NCBI GenBank assembly: GCA_000149265.1
Contig: CH002357.1
Coordinates: 539,373 to 603,372 of the forward strand
Direction of reading: 5' to 3'
From: Ciona savignyi
Taxonomy: Eukaryota; Chordata; Ascidiacea; Phlebobranchia; Cionidae
DNA: 64,000 bases
Shown: positions 34,200 through 46,219 of the stretch, in pieces
How the letters are laid out: every line of letters starts with the position of its first letter
How positions within the stretch are numbered: the first letter of the stretch is position 1
The notes under the pieces: generated by a model
What the model was told of the DNA's origin: nothing
The model's database searches: none
What the model saw: the letters and a program-made list of their open reading frames with translations, nothing else
Program-made: the position numbers and the translations under genes

Positions 34200-34366
34200 C
34201 GACCCAAACACTTCAAATCATAAAACCGCAGCGTTGAACATTGGATCTTCAAACAGAGAGAAGCGCGAAACTAGCGCGCGCTCGCTCTCACTCTTGGCGG
34301 GCAAATTAAAATTCTCCAATAGGGAAAGGCGGTGGTGATGCAATACAACCCCTGTCGAGATAAAAG
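34200..34366 (+). promoter_or_regulatory. Candidate core promoter of alpha-tubulin copy B
   Basis: A GC-rich island in an AT-rich setting (GCGCGAAACTAGCGCGCGCTCG, TTGGCGGGC) with CCAAT at 34316-34320 and a TATA-like GATAAAAG at 34359-34366, about 140 bases before the ATG. TTGGCGGGC resembles an E2F site. It shares no obvious sequence with the copy A promoter. Confidence 0.4.
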
Positions 34367-34507
34367 CCCGGGCTCTCGCTCGCTCGCATTATTTTAGTGG
34401 TGCACTGGCTACGTAAAGTAAGCTAACTTGACCCATTTTTTCGACTGGCTGCCGAGAAAGCATTTATTCAGTATATACCAAGTAAAGAATTCTTATAATT
34501 TAACAAA

Positions 34508-36581
<2,074 letters not shown>

Positions 36582-36696
36582 TTTAGACAAAAATCAAGCA
36601 GTTTATTCCATTAGTTGTCATCATCTTCGTTTTTCATTCTTCAAAAGCCATATTTCTAAATGTAGATCTTTAAATGTCGGCCATCTTTCTACACGG

Positions 36697-36702
36697 AATA
36701 AA
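36697..36702 (+). terminator. Candidate poly(A) signal of alpha-tubulin copy B
   Basis: AATAAA about 115 bases after the stop codon; the first such hexamer downstream on this strand. Confidence 0.55.
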
Positions 36703-38107
36703 TTTATAGAAGTAGTTGCTATTTGTAATTCTTTACGAACTCGTATCGTGTGAAGAATTTGGATTAGTTTAACAGCGGGCTACATTCAGATGCACATCTA
36801 GTACAGTCTGTATGGGGACGGTTATTGCCTACTAAAGACGTTATTGACACCAAAACAGCATCTACGTACCATTACTATTTTATGTCAAATGTGCCGAATA
36901 CAACCGAAGAAATAACATTTATTACACAGAAAAAGCTGATTTCGTAAGAATATAAAATTAAACTCATTTTAATCAAACTTAACGTGTAGATCTACCACAC
37001 ACACCGTTGTAAAACTGATTTTTTTTTATTCTTTGGCCAGTTCAGGTTATAGTACATACACACTTATGTGCCCTTTGTGTATAAAAAGAGAGATATATAT
37101 ATGACGTTTTTAAAAACTTAACTGCTTAAAAAGCCTTAATTTATCATGTTTAAGTCAATGTGACACGTCAGTACATTGATGGTGTAAGCTTGCACACTTT
37201 AGACATACGACATATCAATTCACGCACTAGGAATACAATTCCCCAATGTTACGCGAAACTACATGTCTATGGCATTGGTCATGGACTTTATTTCGCAAAT
37301 GCACCAATTTATCACTGATTGCGTAGTTCAACTTATCTGACATTATGGACAAATTCAACCGCAGCGAATAACTTGTTTCTATTTAAAAGCAAATATAATT
37401 GGTAAAATGTTTTTTTTTAAGAGAATACACATAACGATGTTCCAATAAAATTTTAAGATCTGACTGGTGTTAGCTGGCTATTCCGCACGATTTATCCTGT
37501 TTGAACGGACATCTGTTGTGGGCGTTTATTAATTATGAGATTTCAGGAAACTGAATATATGAACTTGAAGGTCTATATCTGCTTTATGTTGACTAACATC
37601 CCTAACAATTTTTATTCAATTGGCCAACTTCACCATGTCCAAAAGCGTGTTAAAATCTTGACAAGCAGCTATCTCGAAATAAAGGGAAACCCCATCTTGA
37701 AGCTAATAGCTTTAAATGGGGGCTGTGCTTCCAAGACAGACCGATTAAATGTTCCGAGGTTTGGGTGGCAGGATACTCTGATTGTTGTGGATTTTTTCTA
37801 AATCGTATTATTTTGGTACTTTTGCCAACCCACATTGAAACAAATATATGCTATCATTACGTTACCCGTGGTATTTTTATTGTTAACTTGTTTTGTAACC
37901 TTTTGAAGTCTTCGTTAAGGAAAATCAATCAATCCGAAAAAGAAACTCAGACGAGATATATTTTTATACAAAATCCACAAATAACATAAGTTAGAGTGCG
38001 AGAAAGCCCTTACCGAGACAATTACGTTTGGTTTGATAGAGATAATAAACTAACAAGGCAAATGCCTACAGTGGGTTCAACAAAAGTAATATAAAGTAAC
38101 AGCAAAG
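36703..38107. other. Convergent intergenic region between tubulin B and CFAP45
   Basis: The 3' ends of a plus gene and a minus gene meet here. I see AT-rich sequence and no repeat family member or exon. Part will be CFAP45 3' UTR, whose poly(A) signal I could not place. Confidence 0.55.
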
Positions 38108-41100
38108 CTATGCAACAAGACCCTGTGGCCCATTGATCCTGCGTTCGACTTCAGCGCAATACTTCACCGGCACACCGGCCTTTCGCAGTTCATCCAATTT
38201 CTTCTTCTTAACCTGAAACAACATATCCCGCTTAACATGGATCTAATTTAGTTTAGTTCATTTCATTTTTTTCGTAAAAACTTTTCGTAAAAATAAAAGT
38301 TAAAATACATGAATAGAAAAATACGGCAAAAAAACTTTGAGTACAAATGTGATGATAAAGCAATACATGAGTGTAATAGGCATTACTCCTTAAAGAATAT
38401 ATAATCAATGTTCAGTCTGTTCTGGAGTAAGGAGTCTATGGTAACAAGCGTGATAGATATATTAAGTAAAACACAAAGTGTTGTACCTCATCAAGTCTGG
38501 CTCGTCTTTGCCTTGCTTCTTCTTCCATTTTGATCCCCTCTTCGAAGAAAGCATTACGCTCCGAAATCTTTAGTTGCTCCTTGTTTCTTATTTGTCGCCT
38601 CACTTCATCCGCGTGCTGCATACGATCTTTCCACGCATCCTCTTCCTTTGCCTTGTCTTTCTCCAAAAGTCGTTGTTGCTCCCTGGTAAGTAACGGGTTG
38701 TAAAATACAGACATGTGTATGTTACTTACTTGTACTAGTTGTCGACAGATTAAGGATAGGATAGGATATTCATGTTTATCCCCGTGAATGGAAAAACAAG
38801 CAGGTTCGCGCCCACCGTCGGGTTACTGGAGCTATTGCAGTGCGTTGTATATAATATACACGTTCCTTTAATTTGGTAGAACCAATTAATCCGCTGGGTT
38901 CAGGCAATGTTCGTAAAGTGCCTTGCCCAAGGACACAACCGCACTTAACCGCCAGGCTAACCAGGTTATAAAAACAGGAATGTGTATATTACTTACTGGT
39001 ACTAGTTGCCGACGGGTTAAATAAGTGGATTATTAAAGTTTAAAATATACGAATATCAATCCGTAAATATTAGTTTAGGTAGAGCAAATATATTACTTTA
39101 GCACTCTTTCAAATTCGAGTCTCTCTCTCTGAGCTTGCACCGCCATGAAATGTTCTTTGGATTGGATTTGTTCGGTACGTGCCCTCTTCATCACTTCATC
39201 AGCACGCAACTTCTTTTCCGCCTCCATCTGCTCCTTTCTCCTCCATTCACGCTCTGCTTGCTCCTAGTGGTGAGGATATGAGTAAAATTTAAAACCCAGC
39301 TTGCCATCGATGACAAGGGCGGTGTGACAAACTACTTCAGATGTGTTGTATACTGTACTTGTACAAAATTTACCTGTATACAAATTAACCCAAGTATAAA
39401 ATGGTGGTAACAAATCAATTTAAAAAAAAAGATGAAAAACCTGATTTCTCTTTGCCCTTAAAGCATCCTGTTCAGCCTGATGATCTCTAGCTCTCTCTTG
39501 CAGAGCTCTGAGTTTGGCAACCTCTTTCTCCTTCTCTCTACGAATTCTTTCCTGCTCCTCTTCATATTCAGCCTCTCGTTCCTGTTTAAACAAGGTTGAA
39601 AAGTTACGAAGCTGAAAATATTGTTGAGAAATTAATAGGGTACTTTGCACAGATATTGAACTCCCACAACAGTGCGTAGTTGCATTGTACAATCATCTAA
39701 AGTCCTGATTTAATAATTTTGTCTATTAAGTCAAAAATACTTGATGATGTGGGGAAAACTTAAACATTGTGTTTAGTGAAAGAAATACTTAATGTAAATT
39801 ATCACCTTACCATGTGTTTTGTTTATTACCAAATTAATAATTGTGCCATTAGTTAAACTATGCTGACAAGTGAAATATTCTACATACTTAAAAACATTCA
39901 CAAAAAAGCTATCAGCAGGGTGCATTGTATTGAATAACTTTACTTTGAACTATGTACAACCAATTGGATAAATCAATATCTTCAATTACCCTCTCCACAT
40001 ATAAGTGGCAGGTGGTAGTAACAGGCATCTAATAGAGAATACAACTTACAGCTTTTTTCTTCATGTACTCAATTACTTTCTGCTCTGCAAGTTTTTCTTG
40101 CTCGGAACGGAGTTCCTTTTGAATCTGATGTTCTTGGTTGATTTGGTCAATTTCTTGCTGCATCACCAATTGTTCTTGGTGCTTTCGTTCCAAATCCCTT
40201 GAAGAAAAGCAGTTTGATTTATCAGGCCATACATCAGATTATTACAAAACTTAGATTTGAACCAATGATTCTTAAATATCAGATTATGTGCCAGTAATAA
40301 TAAAAAAGATAACTTGTTATCTCAGTCTATAATCCAAGTAATGTCTGCTACAAATTTGGCAGAGTAAACCAAAAAGAAATATTGCAGTATAAATTTTAAA
40401 GTCATGTTTTGATCCTTGTCTACAAACACTTAGATAGAATTTGAGATAATCAGGTTTGGGTCCATTTGATCAGAATATATAAGGTAGATATAATACACTG
40501 TCATATTACAGCTGGCCATTAAATATAGGAAATGGTGTTTTAGCGAACTTTCCGACAATACCTTAACCTTCATGCATAACATAACTTACTTAAGATCTTC
40601 CATTTGAAGTTTTTCAAGGTATTTTAACATTTGCTGAGATTCCTGGTCTTTCTTTTCAGCCTCCAGTAATCGGTCTTGAGCATTCTGCTCAATCTGTTTC
40701 ATGATCTGCACAGCTCCACTGAAATCATTGAAAATGAGATGGAAAATCAATTAGTTTCAATCAAGACTTATTGTAAACTTCATTATGTTACAAAATACTT
40801 CTTTTTGTATTCATGTAAAAAAAACTAATAAAGGAAAAATAAAGTAGAAATCATAATAATAGTGCCAATATGAGTGAATAAAAAAAATTTCTAGTTGTAA
40901 TGGTTGCAGAATAAATAATAACAATAGCATTGGTTAAGTGGGAAATCAGCATGTTTGTCTTGCCGTGGTTTATTGAAAACCGTGTGTCCTGTTTAAATAA
41001 ATCGAACAAAACCAACTCACGCATATCGCTGTTCCTTCTTCAGTCCCTCAATCTCCTCCTGTGTCTGGATGGCGTTGATCCGATCGATCTCCATCATCGT

Positions 41101-43906
41101 GTCCAACCTCTTCTCCTCGTCCTCCATCTCAGTCTTCACCGACTTCTTCTCCAGGATCTGTGCGTCGCGGATCGCGTGGCACTTCGCGTTCAGGATCAGC
41201 TGGGAGGAAATGGGAGAATTCTTAAAATGTCTTTTTATTTCTAATTTTTTTTATTACAGTAATTTTAACATATGAGTAGCCATGTCTTGGTAAGGAATAA
41301 TAAAAAACTGAAGAGTAGGCTAGCACTTAAAATCCAACATTACAAAAATTGTTCATTTTCACACATTGCAAAATTCGTCATTTTATTATAAAAGTCAATT
41401 TAGATAGCATATAAGTGCTACACTACAAACAGTCGCTGAAATAATGTTTTCTAGATTTGGCAAAGTTATAGAGAAATCAGGTTTTCCATATTTTTTATGA
41501 TAAAAATGACACATCTATTTGTCCACAAAAATGAAGACATGAGTTTAATAAAAAATAAATAAGAAAATTAAAAAAAAAAAAGAAAGTTTCAGACAGTGGG
41601 ATGTTCCATTCTAATTACGATAAAGTGAACTATTAGTTCATTATCATACAAGAACAAACTTTTCTAATAACAACACATTAACCCTTTACTTATTTGATGG
41701 TATAAAGTAAAAAAACACTGGAAATAGGTGACCCACCTCATTAATATGCTTAACTTCATCTTCTTGTTCTAATCTCTGTGCATTCGCCTTCTCGAGTAGA
41801 TATTCCGCCTTTTCCTTTGCCTCTGACTCCAGCTCGCTGAGCTTTTCATTCTGTTTCCTGTTCATCTCTCTTTGTTTCATTTCTTCTTTTCGTTGCTGGG
41901 AGGCTTCCTGGAAATGGAATAAAATATGAAATTTTGCAAAATTTAACAAGAGCACTACCTGCATCTTTAATATCATATTTAATACATTGATATATTTCTT
42001 GTACTACTACAGTAAATATGTGGTAATCTAATGATACCTAGTTTAATGATTGGATTTTCCTACCCAAGGAATAAGGTATAAAAAAATGATTTTATTATAG
42101 TTTTAAAAAAATATTTTGAAAAACTCTTTGTAAGGGGAAAGTTTTTGTTTACTACTGGTATTGGAAATGAACAAAATATTAAAAAAATAGGCAAACAGTT
42201 TTTAGTGAGCTTTGCTTACCATTGCCTGATCTTTTTCTAATTTAGTCATTTCATATTCCTTTTGAATTTCTTGCTTTGTTCTAACTCTGGCTGCTTGTTG
42301 GATCCGATTGAATTTGTTTGGGTTCATCACCACAGTTAGTCCGGACGGATCCTCTCCTGGAACGCTAATAAAAATGCAAAAAATAAGTGTGTGTACAAAT
42401 ATAAAAGCACAGAACAGTTTTAAAAATACGAAAATTAAACATACCACCCTATGTTGTTCACAGATCATGTAAAGATTTTTGTAAAGAGTTATAAACCAAC
42501 AAATATACAGGTTGTTTTAGTTTTCAAACGCTGTGCACTTACACAACATTGCGGATAAGATCTTTCGTAATAACTTGGATGGTTTCAGGTTTTCGTGTTT
42601 TTGAACGTAGACCGCTGCGTCTCGGTGGAAACGTCTCTTTTAATTTTTCCGGTTCAGCGACTTTTGTCTAATGATATAAAAATTGTTTTTTTTGGTTACC
42701 ATGAAATTAAAAAAATTACTTTCTAAAGCTAGTTGCAATGTCTAATTTTAATCCAGTACCGGAATGTTATCTTAATGAATTATGCATAACAACATAACAT
42801 GGCTGCCAATTCATGTTCTCTAAAATACTTTAATTATGGGGTCTTCTCAATAAGCTGTATTATATGTGGATTAGTTTATATGGCCTTTGTGAATCAATTA
42901 ATATATTGGAAGTAAAACTGCTTAATAGCGCGTAATTCTTATACAATGATGTCTTTGGAGTGTTGTATCACTTACGTGTATTCATGCACAGCATTTTATA
43001 ATGCATTCATACCATGTCATCATTATTTAAATGTTAAACATTGTCTTATTTCAACAATACCTGGCATGTGTTTAAATCCTGTTTCACAGGACAAAACATG
43101 GATTATACAATTTATATTGAACCAAAAACATTTTAATTCACCTTTGAAGGGCTGCCAAACAAAGATTCATCCACATTTGATTGCTTCGATTTTGTTCTGT
43201 ACCTTTTCGAATATTTTGACCCTAAGCTTGTAGCAGATGAGACAGTCGTTACTCGACTGCCAGGCTGAAATATGAAATTAATGTAAATTTAGGATAATAG
43301 AGAATATTATTTTTATTCAAACTGGTTTAACAACATCAGTCCTTAACACAAGTAATCGACAGATCAGCATAAATATTGTTATGTGTTTTATGTTTAATAA
43401 CTATATTATTAAAGGAATCCAATTGAATTCACTGTATTTCAACTAGTTGTTACCTAACAACCTTTCTAGGCACTTTAACCCACTGAGCTATCCGCCTGGA
43501 TATATTTAACATTTAACACTATTTGGGAAAATGCACACTGAAAGCAGGAAAAGTAATTAAAATCATGCCACTTAACCAAATTTACCCGTACCTCTCAACC
43601 CAGACAAAACACAAACACCAATGTTTATTTTAGTGGCCCAGTTCGTTTATTTTTTACTGTAGGATAGGATAGGATAGGATATTTCATGTTTATCCCGCTA
43701 GACCACCGGGCCGGACAATACCCAACTGTAAAAATAAAAATTAATAATAAAATACCCAACAAAAAGCTTCTTAAAAATATTTAAAGTTGAGAATAGGGCT
43801 AGCTTCTAAGAAACGCAGAAATATAGTTATTATATGCCTTGGTTCAATTTGATAACTACATTAATCGTAATTAGAAATAAATTGAAATTAACACACAACT
43901 TACCAT
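38108..43906 (-). CDS. CFAP45: Cilia- and flagella-associated protein 45 (CCDC19/NESG1), 12 coding exons
   Basis: Coiled-coil microtubule inner protein of motile-cilium doublets. Exons: 43904-43906 (ATG alone), 43142-43264, 42543-42667, 42220-42364, 41737-41907, 41021-41199, 40590-40718, 40050-40197, 39441-39581, 39097-39263, 38487-38682, 38108-38212. All junctions are GT-AG and in phase, giving 543 residues (human 551). The family is recognisable from KPETIQVITKDLIRNV, VPGEDPSG, ILNAKCHAIRDAQILEK, EEQERIRREKEKEVAKLRAL and the C-terminus KKLDELRKAGVPVKYCAEVE. Nearly all of it is charged alpha-helix, rich in Glu, Lys, Arg and Gln. An X-box-like site lies 51 bases upstream of the ATG. The exon at 41021-41199 has about 85% G/C third positions, unlike its neighbours. 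Donor 39441 is GTTTTT. Confidence 0.96.
38700..39019 (-). repeat. SINE copy (38754-38965) flanked by a 50-bp direct repeat, CFAP45 intron
   Basis: The minus-orientation SINE runs from GGATAGGATAGGATATTCATG to ACAACCGCACTTAACCGCC. On its left, ACATGTGTATGTTACTTACTTGTACTAGTTGTCGACAGATTAA ends by 38752; on its right a close copy (AATGTGTATATTACTTACTGG...CGACGGGTTAA) lies at about 38970-39019. The flanking repeat is too long for a normal target duplication. Confidence 0.8.
43655..43712 (-). repeat. SINE 3'-end fragment with AGGAT pentamer run
   Basis: Several AGGAT units (43661-43680) followed by ATTTCATGTTTATCC and CCGGGCCGG. Only the 3' tail of the SINE family is present; a short remnant in the CFAP45 first intron. 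Confidence 0.6.
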
Positions 43907-43956
43907 GTTTACAGCTAGTTTACAGTTTGTCCAGAACACAAAATAATGTCGCTCAC

Positions 43957-43969
43957 GTTGCTATGCAAC
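43957..43969 (-). promoter_or_regulatory. Candidate RFX X-box upstream of CFAP45
   Basis: GTTGCTATGCAAC has two inverted half-sites, GTTGC and GCAAC, separated by three bases, close to the X-box bound by RFX factors in ciliary gene promoters. It is 51 bases upstream of the CFAP45 ATG, where functional X-boxes usually lie. It is one base shorter than the canonical 14-mer, so binding is uncertain. Confidence 0.5.
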
Positions 43970-44666
43970 AATAATAAAAGAAATATAGAACAACGCCACT
44001 GGTGGATATCTCAATATTTACAAGAAAAAATAACATCAAATTTTGTTAAAAATTATTTATTCTCTTAATTTGTGGTTTGAAAACATGCTGAATAAAAATT
44101 AATTTTCAATAATATACATAATTGTTTGTTTTTTTTTTTGTAAAAAGAAAAATTCTGGGAATAACCCTAAATCGATTACCTTCTTTTAAAAAAGGAAAGC
44201 ACTTTAAATGTACTATAAAAAATACACTATAAAAACAGAGACTATTCCGTATATCGCTAAAAAAATAAATATAATTTTGATAGGTCGTCATAGTTCCAAG
44301 TTTAATTCTGGTTTCTTGCGATTTAGGTTAAAGTGAAAATCACATAAGAGCCATAGAAATAAAAATTAATGTTATTTATTTGATTTGGACCAAACCAAAT
44401 GTGATGTGATATGAGGTCAAAATGAATGATGGATAGTGTAGTGTAGTACATTGCAGTTGTTTCACGTTTAAACTAGGTTTCTAATTGAAAAATACCGATA
44501 AGGTAATAATTTTTTATTTCCTTGATACAGGATTTTAAAACAGACTAGAATACTTACTTTTATTACAGTTCAATTGGAGGAACTAAAAGGAGGGAAAGAT
44601 GGGGAAGGGAAGACGGTAAACTGTACAGTTAAATAAAGATTAGGGCATTAGAGTTATTTTTTTAAA

Positions 44667-45960
44667 TTGTGGTTGGTGTTAGGGTTAGTTCTGGGTTTTG
44701 GATTAGTGTTTACGATTGGGTTAGAATTAGTTTCCACAGTTATAATGTGCAGTTTCTCTCCTTCCATTCCGGTACCTCCAAATACTACAGAATGGCTTCG
44801 ACCGCATGAATCGCTTGGAGCGATTTCATGCTGGATATATATTCTCATATCATCTGAACTTTTAAAGTGCAATCAACTACAAGCTGATTTTGATCACACC
44901 ATCTTGTGGCAATGAGCAAAAAATAGGGTTTATTACATGACTACTTGGGGTGTGGTTGCGACTTTGGGCAAGTCCTTTATGGCTGTTGCTTTAACCCAGG
45001 GGTCTTTATCGAATACAATTTAGTGCACTGTAGCATGATCACATTAAAAATTCCTTTTTGAACCCAAACCCCATTTAACTAAACCCCTTACAAGTATAAC
45101 CCTTTCAAATAAACCCATTTCAACTGGACCCCTTTCAACTATACATCTTTCAACTATACCCCTTTCAACTATTCCCCTTTCATCTATACCCCTTTCATCT
45201 ATACCCCTTTCAACTATACCCCTTTCAACCCAGTATGGAAAGTAAGGCAGCTGCACACTCAAGTTTTTTTCCCTGCGTATTTGCACACTTGGGTAATTTC
45301 ACAACAAACCTGTAAACCTACCTCTGGACCTTGGGTAATTTACTGTCAGTACATTTTTTGTTGTAGCCAACCCTATGTTATGTAGATAAATATGTTAGCT
45401 GGCGGACACGATAGATTTAGGATAAAATAATATGTTTGTTTAAGATTTTGGTAAAACAATAATAAAAAGAAGATTATGTGCACACTTGAAGTGTGCACTT
45501 TTGGACATTTGCACACTGCACACTTAAATATTTGACGCGTGCACACTCGAGATCTCTGCGAAATTGACGTACTTTTCATACAGGCTTTCAACTATACTCA
45601 TTTCAACTAAACCCTTTTTTAACTAGAAAGGTTCCAACTTGACGTTTAGACACTTTTTAACTTAATAAATTTCAACTGAACCTCCAATTACACCCCTTTT
45701 AACTAGACCCGTTCAACTAAACCATTTTAAGTTCAACTTTCTTAACTGAGCCCCTTGTTACTTACCCCCTAAACTTTTTTAACTTAATCTCTTAATACTA
45801 AACCGCTATTACTACCTAATGAACACTTCGAGCTATACCCCTATTGTACTTTCAGTTTTGACTACCAAAGTGTCTAAATTCGCTACTTTAAATTAAGATA
45901 GAATTGCTTTGATAAGTGTTCCAAGTTCTCCAAGCGATCCTGTAGTAATTAAAGACACTC
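44667..45960. mobile_element. Rearranged remnants of the 54885-55140 MITE family
   Basis: 44667-44735 carries the same GTTAGGGTTAGTTCTGG...TTAGTGTTT...GGGTTAGAATTAG interior as 55010-55075. A terminal block GGTACCTCCAAATACTACAG follows at 44772, with GAATCGCTTGGAGCG after it. An opposite terminal block (CCAAGCGATCCTGTAGTAATTAAAG) appears at about 45925-45950. The block order differs from the intact copy, so this is a broken or composite insertion. Confidence 0.55.
45060..45235. repeat. 15-bp minisatellite (CCCCTTTCAACTATA)n
   Basis: About a dozen units of CCCCTTTCAACTATA with variants (CATCTATA, CAACTGGA). More decayed units occur at 45590-45850 after unrelated sequence. Because 15 is a multiple of three, the minus strand gives an open frame of repeated VERGI/DERGI, which is an artefact of the repeat. 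Confidence 0.85.
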
Positions 45961-46219
45961 TATAAATTGACACATGGTAGCCAGTGTTTGGCTAATGAAA
46001 AAAAATGCACTTCAATAACTGATCTTCAGTAAAAAAAAACATTTTTAAATTTGCAGGATTTTGTAATTGTGTTTATCTGGTAACTTTAACTTGTACTTTT
46101 GACAATCTGACAAAATTGAAACACAACATTTTGTGAATCACTTTGGGTAGTTTGATTTCGTTGTTTTACACATGGTTGATTGAGGGCCAATTAACATTAC
46201 AAGTCCCAAGATATACAAC

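Larger units (their letters stand above)
43970..46219. other. Divergent intergenic region between CFAP45 and MB21D2
   Basis: No gene seen. It contains MITE remnants (44667-44830, 45915-45960) and a 15-bp minisatellite (45060-45235) with decayed extensions to about 45860. MB21D2 promoter elements should lie near 46200, but nothing stands out. Confidence 0.6.

Noticed and set aside
45060-45235. Possible CRISPR-like array from regular repeats
   Set aside because: No spacers; a simple 15-bp minisatellite in a eukaryotic genome.
45044-45286. Frame of repeated VERGI/DERGI pentapeptides
   Set aside because: Direct consequence of a 15-bp minisatellite; no start context or homology.
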